Positions 13,601 through 27,709 of a stretch of 64,000 nucleotides of DNA are shown here, in pieces; position 1 is the first letter of the stretch; every line of letters starts with the position of its first letter. The stretch covers positions 1 through 64,000 of the forward strand of contig JAREIK010000713.1 of the NCBI GenBank assembly GCA_029783825.1, given 5' to 3'. Position numbers and translations under genes: made by a program. The DNA is from Sapria himalayana. Taxonomy: Eukaryota > Streptophyta > Magnoliopsida > Malpighiales > Rafflesiaceae. The notes beneath the pieces are model-generated. The model was not told the origin of the DNA and searched no databases. It saw only the letters and a program-made list of their open reading frames with translations.

Positions 13601-15962
13601 ATTGATTGATTGATTGACAGATGGATTGATTGATTGATAGAAAAAAAGATAGTCTATTTGATAAATAGATTGATAAACAGATTCATATACAGATTAATAG
13701 ACATAATTAAAGTTTGAATCACAGATTGATAAACAATTTGATAGATAGAATGATAGATTTATAGACATATGGATATATAGATAGTTAGATAGATAAATAG
13801 ATAGCCAAAATATTGACATATAGATAGATAAATATATAGATTAATTATTAGACAAATAAACTGATAGATAGACACACATACAAATAGATTGATTGATAGA
13901 TATATAGATAGATAAATAATTAGATCGATCGAAATATAGACAAATACATAGAGAGATAGATAGACAAATAGGTAGATAAATAGACAGATAGATTTATAGA
14001 TAAATATATAGATATATAGATAGATAGATTGATTGATACATAGATAGATAGATAGATAGTTAAATAGACATTTAGATAGATAGATAGATGAACAAATTGA
14101 TAGACAGACAGAAAGAAAATCAAATAGATAGATAGACATGTAGTTAGATAAATAGATATAAAGATAGATAGACAGATCTGTAGGTAGCCATATAGGGTGA
14201 CAGTCAAATAGGTAGAAAGATAGACAAATAAATAAATAGATAGCCAAAATTAAAGATAGACGGATAGACAAACAAACAAATAGAAAGACAGATAAACACA
14301 AAGACAAATATACATATAAACAGATAGTTTAAAAGAAAAATTTATAGATAGATTAATAGATAAAAAATAGATTGATAGATCAATATAAAGATAGATAGAT
14401 AGATAGACATATTGATAGATAGAATGATAGACATATTGATACATAGTTTAATATAAAGATTGATCGACATATTGCTGATTGATAGATAGTTTAATAGAGA
14501 GATTGATAAACATATTGATAGAATGATTTAAAGATAGATTGATAGACAAATTAATAAACAGATCGATAGGGAGAGCGATAGATAGATAGATAGATATATA
14601 GATAATAGATAGACAAATAAATAGAAAAATAGATAGACAGATAGATAGAGAAATATATAGATTGAAAGATAGATAGAAAGAAAGATAGATAGATAAATAA
14701 TTAGATAGACAGATAGAGAGATATATTAATCGATAGATAGATAAATAGAAAGTTAGATAGATAGATAGATACATACATAGATAGATAGATATACAAAAAG
14801 ATAAATAGATAATTTGATAGATAGATAGATAGATAAACAAGTCGAACGATAGACACATAGATAGACAGATAGCTAGCTAGATTGACAGACATTCAGATAG
14901 ATAAATAGATAGATAGATATATAGACAAATATATAGTGTGATAGAAAGATAGACATATAGATAGAAAGACAGACATATAGATAGATATATAAAAAGATAG
15001 ATAGATAGACAGAAAGAAAGATTGATAGATAAATCGATTGATAGATAGATAGAATAATAGATATATAGATATATAGAAAGATAGATAAACATATATATAG
15101 ACATATAGACAATCATATAGATACACACATAGATAGATCAAGAGATTGGTAGATAGATAGGTAGACACATAGATAGGTAGACGCATAGATCGATAGATAG
15201 ATAGATAGATTGATTGATTGACATATAGATAGAAAGACAGATAGATTAATAGATAGATAGACAGATAGATAGAAATATAGATAAACATATAATTGAGAGA
15301 TAAAAAGACAAGTAGTTAGGCAAATAGATAGATTATAAGATATATATATATAGACAGATAGATTGACAAATAGTTAGACAAAAAGAAAGATTGATAGACA
15401 AATGAAAAATGCTCACAAATAGATAGATAGTTAGATAGATAGACAGATAGATAGGTAGGTAGACAATCAGGTATGTAGGCAAATAGATAGATAAATAGAC
15501 AATAAAATAGGTAGATAGATACACTGACAAACAAAGAGATAGATGAAAAGAAAGTTAGATAGTTATATAGGCAGAATGATAGATTGATAGCTTGATTTGC
15601 AGATTGATACGCACATAAATAGACATATTAAAAGAGAGATAGACAGACAGACAGATAGATAGATAGATATACATATAGATATATATGTTGATTGAAAGAC
15701 AAATAGATTGATGGATTAATAGATATAATGATAGAATGATTGATAACTAGATTTATATACAGATTAATAGACAAATTGCTAGATGGAATGATAGATATAT
15801 AGATATATAGTTAAATAGATAGATAGATATATAGAGGGGGATGTAAATAGATAGATAGATAGATAGTTTATTAGATAGATACATAGATAGATAGATAGAT
15901 TGAGATAGATAGGTATATAGATAGAATGATAGATAAATAGACATATAGATAGACTGATAGAT

Positions 15963-16025
<63 letters not shown>

Positions 16026-18335
16026 GATAGATAGATAGATAAATAGATATACATATAGATAGATAGATAGTTAGATAGACAGATTGGTAGATACACATAT
16101 AGAAATATAGATAGATGGACAGATAGGTAGACATATAAATAGAAAAATAATAGACAGACATGTAGATAGATATATAGACAAATAATTGATAGATAGATAG
16201 ACAAGTAGTTAGGCAGAGAGATATATTGATAGATGATATATAAATAGATAATTAGATAGACAAATTGTTAGACAGACAAAAAGATACACATACCGATAGA
16301 CAAAAAGACACACAAATAGATTGATAGATTATTAGATAAGGAGATAAATAGATAGGCATGCAGGCATGTAGGTAGACAATCTAGTAGATAGGTAAATTGA
16401 TAGATAGATAGACAAAAAATAGGTAGGTAGAAAGATAGCCAAACAAAGAGATAGACAAATATATAGATAGACAGATAGACAGACAAAAAAACAAATAGAC
16501 AGTTTGAAATATAGATTCATAGACACAAATATCAACAGAATGATAGAGAGATAGATAAACAAATAGATATTTAGATAGATAGATAGATAGATAGATGGAC
16601 AGATAGATAGACATATTGATAGATATATTGATCGATAGACAAATTGATAGATAGAATGATAGTAAGGTAGATAAACAGATAGATAGATATAGATAGACAT
16701 ATTGAAAGATAGATTGAAAAACATATTGATATACAAATTGATAGACATAATGATACATAGATAGATAGATATATAGATAAATAGATAGATAGAAAGTTAG
16801 ATAAATAGATAGATAGATATATAGATAGATAAATAGATTGATATATACAAAAATAGATAAAGAGATAGATAGTAAGATATATAGACAGATATATAGATAG
16901 ATAGACAAAATGATAGACAAATAGATAGATATATAGACAACTAGATAGACAGATACATAGACAATTAGATAGATAGATATACAGATAGATAGATAGATAG
17001 ACAGACAAGCTAACTAACTAACTATCAAATTGAAAAAACTAACAGATATATAGACGAATAGATAGATAGATAGACAGATAGATAGACATATAGATAGAAA
17101 TATAAAAAGATATAAAGAAAGATAGTTAGATAGACAGATAAATAGACATATTGATAAATAGATTGAAAGATAGATAATTAGACAAATATATAGATAGATA
17201 GATAGATGGATTGATCAAAAGATTGATTGTTAGATTAAAAGATAGATTAATAGATAGATCGAAAGGAGATTTATAGATAGATAGATAGATATAAATAGAG
17301 ATATAAAAACAGATGGAAAATAGATAAATAGATAATTAGATAGATATATATACTGATAGATAAATAGATAGATAGATACATAGACATATAGATAAGAAAT
17401 AGATAGATAGATAAATACACAAATTGAAAGAATTATATATAGATAGATAGATAGATAGACAAATAGATAAACAAAAATATAGAAATATAGATAGATATAT
17501 AGAAAAAAGGATAGATAGATAGATAGATAGATAGAGAAATAGATAGAATGATAGATAGATAGACAGATTTATTGATTTATTGATTGATTGATTGACAGTT
17601 ATATATATATTATATAGACATATAGATAGACAGATAGATAGACTGATCGATAGACAAATAGATAGACAAAAATCTAGATAAGTAGATAGATAGATAGATA
17701 TAGGGACATATATACAAATAGATAAATAGATAGACAGATAGATAGATAGATTGATTGATTGATTGAAAGATAGATGAAATGATAGATTGATAGACAGATA
17801 GACATATAGATAGAGATAGATAAAGAGATAGAAAGATTGACAGATAAATAGACAAATAGACAAACTGTAAGACACACATATACAAGCAGATTAATAGACA
17901 AATATACAAATAGATAGGCAGAAAAATAGACAGACAAAAATTTAGATTGATATATAGACAAATAAATAGACAGTTTGATAGATAGATTGATAGACAAATA
18001 GATAGACCGATACATAGAAAGATAGGCAGATGGATATATAGATTGATAGATTGATTGATTGACAAATTGATTGTATATTTATTGATAGATAGATAGATAG
18101 ACAAATAGATATAAAGACTAATAGATAAACAAATTGATAGTTATATAGAAAGATAAATTTTTAGACAAATTGATAGATATTATTATAAATAGATATATAG
18201 ATAGATAGAAAGATTGATATAAAGATATATAGATAGATAGACAAATAGATATAAAAACTGATAGATAGATAGATATATAGTTATATAAAAAGAGAGAGAC
18301 AGATAGATTAATTGATTGATAAATAGATAAATAAA
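6030..18335. repeat. 12.3 kb degenerate GATA/TATC tetranucleotide array
   Basis: The stretch is an almost unbroken, imperfect tetranucleotide repeat. To about 6425 the plus strand reads TCTA. From there on it reads TAGA, so the array changes strand once near its left end. Variants (TAGACAGA, TAGATTGA, TAGAAAGA, TAGATAAA) are interspersed, as are pure (AT)n runs near 7290-7322, 10605-10642 and 15967-16021. Long frames here translate to YLSI/YQSI/NLSI polymers because the TCTA strand lacks stops. They are not genes. Confidence 0.95.
10695..10905. repeat. ~104 bp tandem duplication inside the GATA array
   Basis: Two nearly identical ~104 bp blocks lie side by side (about 10695-10798 and 10799-10905). 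Both contain AGAAAAATATATACATAG and end with ATTGATAGACTGATTGAAAG. This shows the array also grows by segmental duplication, not only by single-unit slippage. Confidence 0.85.
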
Positions 18336-18344
18336 TGGAATAAT

Positions 18345-18610
18345 AACTGAAATTATCCCATGCTACATGCTGTTGCAAAATATTAACGAGAAATAATAAT
18401 TCCCTAGTAAATTTTTAACGACGAAAATTCCTTAGTGAATTTTTAACGACGAAAATTCCCTAGCTAATCATTTTTCCCTTGCTAATTTTTATTGTAATTA
18501 AGAATAATAATTAATATTTTTTGACTTAATATAGATAGATAATTCCCTAGCTAAATTAACAAGGAAAAATTCTCTAGCTATTTTCATTCCAAAATCTATT
18601 TTCACAATTT
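18345..18610. mobile_element. CACTA subterminal repeat region beside the GATA array
   Basis: Repeats of AACGACGAAAATTCCCTAG, CCCTAGCTAAT and CCTTGCTAATTTTT match the subterminal motif of the other CACTA fragments. The terminal inverted repeat itself is not seen: the sequence passes from the array into subterminal repeats through about 10-15 bp of unmatched DNA. Confidence 0.65.
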
Positions 18611-18789
18611 TTTTTACAAAAAATTTGATTACATATCTCTAAATTTGTATATAGAATTGAATTATAACATATACTATAAACAATTGTTTATAATTAAGAA
18701 AAGGCAAAAGCAATTTAGAAATTTAACTGACACAATTTTTACATTGTTAAAACAAAAACATAACATAGGTATATAATCATTTAAAACAA

Positions 18790-19260
18790 GATCATCATCC
18801 TCGTCATTAGCTGATGCATTTGTGCTAGGCTCTCCTGCATGGTTTCACTACTAAAACTTGGTGTGTTATCTGTCTTGTCAAGGTTGCTAACTAGTGACTC
18901 CATATAGGACATCTTCTGTTGTATTTCATCTAGTACTGCTCAAAAAATTTATTTTGAACTTCTTCAACAACATAACTATCGACACTGAAAACACGAATCA
19001 AAGCCATAATATTATAAACTAATGAAAGTCACACTCTAAACCCAAACCAAAAGCAAACACACAGAAGAAAATATTACTTAATTTCTAGATGTGCTGATTG
19101 ACCAAACCCAGCAGCTAAAGAATCTACAACAAGTTTATCTCTCAATCTCAAGCACTTTACCGATACCTTTTCATTCTTTTCAGGAGTTGCATATACAAAA
19201 TAATACTTTTCATTGAGCATGTTCCTGTCCTTGATCGAAGCTTCCTCTAAAAAATTCAGA
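18790..19260 (-). pseudogene. Broken minus-strand frame, possibly CACTA-element ORF
   Basis: Reading the minus strand gives two protein-like stretches in different frames. One contains KDRNMLNEKYYFVYATPEKN and CLRLRDKLVVDSLAAGFGQ (about 19090-19250). The other contains YVVEEVQNKFFEQY and, after a stop and frameshift, EIQQKMSYMESLVSN (about 18880-18985). The text is hydrophilic and looks coiled-coil-like at the end. Its position just inside CACTA subterminal repeats suggests a transposon-encoded protein, but I do not recognise a defined domain. Confidence 0.4.
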
Positions 19261-21730
19261 TGGAGGCTTAGGGTGACCTTCTAGGATTTGTAATTTGGTG
19301 TTCTTCTGGTCTTATCTAGCTCTTCTCTTCTCGGCGCAAGTTCAAACTGCATCAATTTTAAGGGTGACCTTCTAGGATTTGTAATATCTAACTCACATAT
19401 ATATCTATACATCTAATATAATGTTAACAATTAAAATACAAAAAAAATATATAAAGACTCGATAATCAAAATGGCATACAAATAAAATTCTTATATAATG
19501 GGCAAAAATAATGAGTATAGCTAAAATTGAGTAATCTCAACAAAAGTATCCAAAATAAAAAAATCAACATAAATAATATATTCTCTCAACACATGTTCAT
19601 ATATAAATCTCTATCTCCTCAAATGTCATTATATTTTGAATTTTTCAAAAGACTAACTTGACTCTCTTATACAGATAAAAATTATGATAGATGTACTATC
19701 AATGCTAAGAGGAGATCAAATAGAGTGTATGTGAGATAAAAGTGCAAAATGTTCATCAACTCGAAAGATATCTTAATCTTTGATAGCTTTTTCACATGTC
19801 TAAGTATATTAAATACAACATGATATAAATTTTTATAAAAAATTTATAAAACTAATTATATAGATAATATATGTAATATAAAATTAGATAATTACAAGAT
19901 ATTTGAACTTTTTTATGACACTCATATCTAATAAATTAGAAAATATATCTTTTGTGAAATAGAATTATTTTTTATGAACATATGTTATCTTTATTCCAAA
20001 AAAATATAAAAATATTCAAAAGCCTTGCATTTCAACTTTCATAGAAACAAAAAAATTATTAGATTTAAATGTATTAAGTTTAAGGGAAAACAATTGCATA
20101 GAATGTATGAATCTTGCTCATGGAAAATATATCAATAATATAAAGCTTTTTATAAGTAACAAACAAAACTTATCTTATAAATAAAAATAATCAAGTAATT
20201 ATTTCATATGAACCCCATCAAAATTATAATAAAAAATATTTTTTATAACAAATTATAATAAGAACCTATGAGAGGTGATTAAAGAAAGAGGAAATCAAAA
20301 TAAGATCATTTTAACTACTAGATATAAAAAATTAAAATAACATAACTCATGTATCAATGTATAACACTTCACCAGCAAGAAAGCCTTTAGTTGAATTTCA
20401 TTATCATCAAAAATAAACATGTTATTGAATAATGATAAAAAAAATCACATGTATTAAAAGAAATTATTATCCAATACATTTGAATGAATGAAAATATATA
20501 TCATTTATTATGAATTATCATTCTAAATGAGAAGTATCTCATACAAGAGTTTAATAGGGCATCAAATGAATAAAAAAAATATTAATACACTAAATAAATA
20601 AATATGAATAAAAAGGTATTCCATCAAGTAGAAGATTAATACTAAAATGTATTTGTTTATTTTGGAAAACATCCAAAAGATAAGTTCAAAAGAATCAAAT
20701 GAATTGACTATTTTTTAGTCATGATCAATAAAATAGTGAAAAAGCTGAGTATGTCAAGAGATCTGTCACTAAGGAGCTTAGCACAAGTGAAATTAAATTT
20801 TCCATGAATGAGTGGAAATCTCTTGATTAGGATAACCCTATCTTTTCAAATATTAGTGAGAAGTTTAAAAATTAGTCTAAAGGGTAAAGGAATTACCTAA
20901 TAAAAAAAAATTCTTTAATCACCCAAAAGCTGAATTTAACTTCTTGCAAGGCTACTAAAGTGGGTAGCTATTATATAAATCATGTATTATTAGAGTACTT
21001 GAACTTTAAAGATTGTTTCATTCGACAAATTAGGGGTTCACCCCCTTGGTTTTTCGTGAAGGGAGGGCAACTAATAAGAAAAAGAAAAGATTAATTAATT
21101 TTCATTAATTTACAAAAACTATTATATATATATAAGTAAAAATAAATATATATATGATTGAGAAAGTTCACATGGTAGGTGCTCTCCTACAACGTAACAA
21201 AAAAGAAATTATATAAATAAAATAAATATAGGCACTAAATTAAATCTTAACAAGCTTTTTTAGAATATTGCATACATACATTAAATACCAAAGTTAGAAG
21301 ATATGAAAAAAATTTACAGTCCTCCAAGTATATTTATGAAGATGTCTACAATCTATTAACTGATAAATATATTCACTAATATCATGTAGAATTGTCTAAA
21401 TATCACATTAAAATATTATCAACATATGAATTTGTAAACATAATGTCTCCAAAAAGTAACTAATATACTAAAACACACAAATAACTGATAACATAACTCT
21501 TTGCACTGAAGCTAGAAACAACAATATGCCCATATACTATATCTTAGAATTGTGTTCATATGAATGTATGTAAGAAAATCTAATATATAACTAAAAATAC
21601 TATGAGTGCAAATAATATTTGATTTGGTTTTTTGTGATTTACTATTTATTATTTTTTTCTTTAATTTTATTTTTTTCTTGCAATGGGAGATCATAATTTG
21701 ATTAGTCCCTTATATAAGGGTTTAGCTTGT
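19261..21730. other. AT-rich non-coding DNA
   Basis: I see no gene. An exact 25 bp direct repeat lies at 19270-19294 and 19361-19385. The second copy begins a ~110 bp stretch that resembles 308-420. The rest is A/T-rich with scattered short frames of no recognisable content. Confidence 0.5.
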
Positions 21731-21748
21731 ATACATTATATTATGTGA

Positions 21749-22115
21749 TTTTTCAAATACTCTTCTTTTACTTTGCATTGTTTCTCAACATAGTATGATA
21801 ACCAAAATCATATATAATGCAAATTCATGAGTGGGTGACTTGCATTTTGTATGTGCAGAAACTTTTAATATTTTATTACAATATTAAAAAATCATTTTAG
21901 AAATTATGTAATAAAAAGTTGGATATTTTTCTCAAATACTCTTTTTTACTTTGCATTGTATCTCAACATGGTATCAATGCCAAAATCTTATTGAATACAA
22001 ATTTTTGAGTGTGTGGCTTGAATTTTGAATGTGCAGACACTTTTAATATTTTATTAAAATATAACAAAAAATAATTTTTGAAATTATATGATAAAAAATT
22101 TGGATATATTTCTCA
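21749..22115 (+). repeat. ~180 bp tandem duplication with degenerate LTR/PBS-like junction
   Basis: Units of about 180 bp (21749-21930 and 21931-22115) share TTTACTTTGCATTGT, CTCAACAT and a TTTTAATATTTTATTA tail. In the second unit CTCAACA is followed by TGGTATCAATGCC (21969-21981). This resembles the initiator tRNA-Met primer-binding site (TGGTATCAGAGC) that follows plant copia LTRs. The first unit has a more decayed form (TAGTATGATAACC). Confidence 0.55.
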
Positions 22116-23180
22116 CTAAAATATAAAAATTTCGAATATTGTTCATATTTTAGTAAAGATCTCACACTAATTATCAACCTAACATCTTTTATCATCAATT
22201 ATTAGTTATATATAAAAAAATATTAAAGATGAAGTGTATCCAATTATAATTATACTAAACTTAAATTATATAGGATCTAATGCACTATTTTTTGGTAAAT
22301 TATTTAACATATCTTCTTGGATAACTCATCTAGTACTCCAGTACTAGTTGTAAAGTTATATATTTTTAAAACATTTATATTTGACTAGATTTTATTTCTC
22401 ATTTAGTATTTTTTCTATTTATCATATTGGAATTTGTCCATACAGTATAAGTGCGACTATTAATACTAAATTTTTTACTTACTCGAGGAAAGACACTAGA
22501 GAAGAAAGGTTTATCTACATCATCTAAAATATTTAGTTCATTATATAACGATCATACCTAGCGCACAAGCCTTCTGCTTTAGCATAAGGTATGGGAGAAG
22601 TTCATATATCAATGTCTTACCCTCAAAATGTAAAGAATACATATGATAAGTCTCGAACCCAATACCTTGGACAAAGATACTTATATTGAAAAAAAATATG
22701 TCATCCAACAAATACATATAATATAAAAATTTCTCAGATGATTAGTCATCATAGTATTATTCTTATACAAATACTTTTAAATTCAAAATTCTTATAAGAT
22801 TAGATGAATTAATATTTAGGTAACTATACATACTAAATTTAATTCATTATATGGATCTAATCTATTATTTATAAAATTTAATTAACTAAATTTAATGTTA
22901 AATTTTACTAGGAAAGAACTACAAAACCCAAAAATAAGTATGAACATAACGAATAGACTAATTAAAATAAATAATAAAAATATATTAATCTTATGATGTA
23001 GAGCATTTATTAGATACAATATTCTTATTTATTTTATGTCTTTATAAGCTTAAGCAATTAAGCTTAAGGATTATAAAAAATATAATATCTAAATCTAATA
23101 CACAAAACTCTAACTCAACACATAGTCTATGAAAGGATAATATCTTAATTGTCTTAGCCATAAAAATCAATGAGATTTCA
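22116..23180. other. AT-rich non-coding DNA
   Basis: I see no gene, RNA or clear repeat in this stretch beyond simple A/T-rich sequence. Confidence 0.4.
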
Positions 23181-23189
23181 TCTATAAGT

Positions 23190-24190
23190 GTCAAATGGGA
23201 TGGGCACCTCGGGCCCGGCATGAAGCCTAGCGTGGATGCTACAGTGATGTGCAGGGGCCCATGCCGAGTAGACCCTCGGTACAAGTCATGTCGTGTCATG
23301 CTAAGGGTTTTTGGCCCATGTGTCATGCTAGGCACGTGAGCACAACAAAGGTGACCACGCACCGAATGACACCCGCAGAAGGATGACATGGTGATGGCCG
23401 ATGGGCCACGGCGGCACGACGCCCAAATCCTAATTTTGTAAAAATTTGACCGACCTGACTTGAACCAACCAGCCCAAACCCAAGTAATTTTTGGGCATGG
23501 ACCCATGCCGATCTGCCGTCCAAGGAACCGTGTCATGCCAAGCACATCATACCAGCCCAGTTGGGCACCAAAAATTTCCTCTAATTAGTATCGAACAAGT
23601 GACCTATGACATTTTAAACAAAGATATTTTTCATCTTAAAAAAATATTTTATGTAACCAACAACAACTCGCAACCACTATTATATGGTATATATTTTGTT
23701 TTCTAATTTATATTATACATGATTAATGATGGATTAGCCATTTTAACAAAATAATTGGGTTATTTAATTAGGTTTTGAGTCATGAGTGACCAAAAACAAC
23801 ACATGCCTAGGACCTAAGTAGCTCTACGCATGCCACATTGTCATGGGTAACGAGTCACAATTGTCCGACCATGACCCTATCACAAACATTGCTTGGGCAA
23901 GAGTAATGGGTCACAACTAGCACATTGGGCAAGCCCACACCATCACCATAAATGGCATATGGGGCCACTAAATGAGACTTACTAAAACCCATGATCTCAT
24001 GCCATATAAGACCATGCTATGCTGAACTATTTAGACACTCATACCCACGATAAAATGCTCATAAGAGTGCCCTAAGGATTGTGTCACTTAATCTAAACTC
24101 TAGACCTGTGTTACAAGACCCAACGGCCACAGTCAATGACAAACGATGAAAGCATATAAAATCTATGACCTATCAAAGGTACTACATTAC
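23190..24190. repeat. GC-richer island with GGCCCATG/GCATGCC-type short repeats
   Basis: Base composition jumps to roughly balanced GC in an AT-rich setting. Short motifs such as GGGCCCATGCCGA, GTCATGCTAAG/GTCATGCTAGG and GGGCATGGACCCATGCC recur in both orientations, strongest from 23190 to 23570. A second, milder part (23770-24190) repeats CATGGGTAACGAGTCACAA-like text. The 167-codon minus-strand frame here has no recognisable domain. Short inverted motifs favour transposon-end DNA over a host gene. Confidence 0.45.
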
Positions 24191-24403
24191 ACAATATATT
24201 TTTATATTATTTATTTAATACATGAATACAAGAATACATAAAAATTATACTAGAGCACTCCTTTTTGCTATGATCATCCTCTTCCTCATAACTTAAGCGC
24301 AAAACATGAATCCAAACAAAAAGTAATCTAAAAAATTCTTACATAATGATTTATCTCAAACTTGAAAATAATCAAAGTGAAGGAAGAATCAACATAAGCT
24401 TAC

Positions 24404-25375
24404 CTTGCAATCCAAATCAGTTGCCACAAACTGTCCCAGTAATAAAGCAGCTTCTCTCGGGTTCTCAGTGCAACATAAGCTATTTATCAGAAAAACTTTA
24501 GAGAATTATTTAAAGAAAATTTAAAAATCAAAAGTATAGTAAATCAAAGTAAATTCAGATATTAATTTTAGATAATGATATAAAAATAGAATTTGATCAG
24601 ATACATAATGAATAGAGATTCAATTTTCCAGAAAATGCTACAGATGAATATATTTGAGCAAATCGATAACACGCTGCAATGCCCCAATAGACAGAACTTC
24701 TTTCTTAATGTTTGGAGATGAATGAACTAAATTTCCAATCAAACCTACCTGCAATAACAAAAATAATTGGTCCAAATAAGTAAACAAAGGCCAAGATCAA
24801 AATTTTAGAATAATGATAACTAAAAAAATAATTGAGATCTCAATTTTTAAGTAATGTAACTACTCATAATGTATAGCAGTTTCTTCTGAGCATAACATTA
24901 AGATGAGAGTGGGGAGAACATTGCACTCGACAATCTGCAAAGTCAAAAAAAATCATTATTTTTTCATGGCAAAGTAAATGATAAAAATTTAGTAATCACA
25001 ATAACGAGTATCACCTGATTTTTATTCTCATCATTCTTGAAACCTAAGGTTCTCAGTGACCCAACAGATGCCCTTTGCACTTTAGCATCAAAGAAATCCA
25101 ACAACTCAACTAGAGGTGGTATCCCACCATTCATCCTAAAACTAACTCATTAATAGAAAGCATTGTGCATAGTGTCAAAAGAGATTGCATTAAAAATAGC
25201 AACCTAATATGAGTTTTGATGTTGCTATTCTCATGGGCAAAGTTGGTGATCACATCAACTGCCCGTCTTAGGATGCTATTCACTACCCTAGAAGTAGATC
25301 CATCTTGGTGCCTCTTCAATAGGTCCATAATAAGTGGCAAAGCACCAATCTCAATAATAAGTTGCTAATGTTCTT
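24404..25375 (-). pseudogene. ARM-repeat protein pseudogene, ARIA/ABAP1-like (BTB-ARM family)
   Basis: Five consecutive exons of an Armadillo-repeat protein can be read on the minus strand. The first (about 25375-25204) gives LIMDLLKRHQDGSTSR and ITNFAHENSNIKTHIR. The second (25135-25015) gives MNGGIPPLVELLDFFDAKVQ. The third (from 24934) gives IVECNVLPTLILMLCSEE. The fourth (about 24750-24655) gives GLIGNLVHSSPNIKKEVL. The fifth (about 24479-24404) gives ENPREAALLLGQFVATD. Order and text match the ARM region of plant ARIA-type proteins, which bind the transcription factor ABF2 in ABA signalling. Splice sites with AG/GT borders remain, so this is a genomic fragment, not a retrocopy. Damage includes an in-frame TAG at 25365-25367 and a weakened donor after exon 3. 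The N-terminal ARM repeats and C-terminal BTB domain are absent from the window. Confidence 0.88.
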
Positions 25376-27660
25376 GTTGTTCCACAACAAAATCATAAAA
25401 GTTCATGAGTGTAACATGTAAACACAACACAAATAATAGTCAGCAATAGAATGCTACAATAGCGTACAAATCAAACAAATAAAGCCTTATAATGTGTGAG
25501 ACACTTCATTGTTTATGAATTTTGAACTCACGAGTTACTCACAAATTGTAGTTTATAATCATACCTTTTGTGTTATTTACATTTTTTATTATTTCTATGT
25601 TATTATTGATGGAAGCACCTAACATCTATACTGTGTCAATTCATTGACCCATTATATTTTATGAGAGGATTGCCTATTATTTTGTTACTCATAGTTTTTC
25701 ATCAAGTTTTATGGTTGGCATAGAATTATGCATAGCATCTATGCTAAAACTCTAAGGAAAACGAACCTTGAGGCATGTAAGGGTTCAAAATCCTAAAAAA
25801 TGAGAGAACATACATTGTGCCAAACACAGAGGACATGGGCATACATACTATAGTAATGCCCCATATAATGTTATCACTTACTATGTGAGGTGAGCATCAA
25901 CTCCATAAAAAGGATGTTACATGGTTATGCATGATAGAAGAGTTTGTGCATGGTAGTAGGCACCTCAATTGCACAATAGGAATTTCATTTGTGTAGTATT
26001 GTTTTCATTGATAGTGTTCATGGTCATGTATGGTAATATGGCACAATAGTAGGCACTTCAATTATATGATTTGAACACAACTTCAATTTTTATGATATAT
26101 CATTTCTTCATATGATATATACATTATATGGATAATCTCTTGTGTATGCATAAAAGCATCATATTGCACATCACTATTATCTTAGTTGCACATTTATATT
26201 AAAGTATACACTTTTTTATATAATTGCATATGATTATATAAATATACAAGTGTTTAGATATAATGTTGTGTTTAAAATATATTTGATATAAATGATACAT
26301 ATATATAATAATAAATATGAAACACTTTTATAAATATTATATAGTATATATATCACATTTATATAAGCATTATAAATATTATATATTTATATAAAAATTT
26401 ATATGTTATATAAATGTTTACAAATATGTATAAACATTTTATACGTTATATAAAAGTTATATAAATGGATAGTTTTATGTAAATGTTGTATAAATATTTA
26501 TAAACATTTATACGTATGTATAACTATTTATATATATTGTTATATCTTTATATAAACATATCAATGTTTATATATAATGATATACGTTTATATATATTAA
26601 AGTATAACATTTATATATAATGTCATATGATTATATAAATGTATAAAAATTTAAATATAATGTTATCTATTTATAATATTTTAGGAGACAATCAAAACAG
26701 AACTCATAAACATTGTGTTTGTTTTTTCATAAGTTACTGAAGCATAATACATTAAGCAAATTTTTTTTTCTTAGGTAACAGAAGAATAAAACAATAAGCT
26801 TACATTTAGTATTTGAAATCCATAAAACACTAAAAAAGTAATCAGTAAAAGAACAAAGTTTACATTAACCATATATTGTTTCATTAATGGTGGAGAGTCA
26901 AAATCATATAAGTGATGTGAAAATAGAATAAAGAAAAAGAAAAATTAGGAGAAAATTAAAATAAAATTAAAAAACCAAATAATTTGTATAAAACAAACTT
27001 AGCTAGTGGTAATCAAATTGAGAGAGAAAGATAAATATATTTAGTATTCTGAATGAGAAGAGCATTGAAAATCTTACTTGGTAACAAAAAGAGGTAGAAT
27101 TTGCCCATTTTGCTTCTTCTATCTTCCTCTTCGCAGAGATAGAAAAAATGGTAAAAGCTTGAATGCCTTACCGTTATCTTTTTTCACAGAAACTATAAAT
27201 AAAAAAATGGATGTAAATATATAAAAAAAAGAGTCAAAAATATAAAAGTTAACTAAAATTATAAAAATTTAATAATTTAAAAAAAAATTAAATAGATTTT
27301 TATTTCATAAATAAATAAATTTATTGTTAATAATTTATTAAATTTTAATGGTTCTTTTTATAATATTAATAATAAATTAATGAAATGAATTTCACAAAAA
27401 AAAATTTATTAAGGGTTATAAAAATGAAGATTTAAAAAATTATATTACTAATAACCATGGAAACTAAAAATTGGTAATCAAATTATCATATTATTTCATT
27501 ATATAAAAACAAATTTTTTATTATATACATAAATAAATTATATAAATGTATAACCATAAACAATTTATAATATTTCATATTATTTTAAATTTATCGATAA
27601 ATTTATAATATTAATTCATAAATAAAAGAATAATATTATATTATAATATAGTATTTCATA
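25376..27660. other. AT-rich non-coding DNA with degenerate TATAAAT repeats
   Basis: No gene is supported. From about 26190 to 26680 the sequence is made of variants of TTTATATAAATGTTTATAAA, a degenerate low-complexity array. The 25500-26100 part is ordinary AT-rich DNA. Confidence 0.5.
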
Positions 27661-27661
27661 A

Positions 27662-27663
<2 letters not shown>

Positions 27664-27696
<33 letters not shown>
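27664..27696. repeat. (AC)n microsatellite
   Basis: About 16 AC units are followed by a short (AT)n run. Visible directly. Confidence 0.95.

Positions 27697-27709
<13 letters not shown>

Noticed and set aside
6030..18335. CRISPR-like array
   Set aside because: There is no fixed repeat with unique spacers. The period is four bases and degenerate, in a eukaryotic genome.
23042..23545. A 167-codon minus-strand gene in the GC-richer island
   Set aside because: The text has no recognisable domain, the island is made of short inverted GGCCCATG-like motifs, and the frame runs on into AT-rich DNA.
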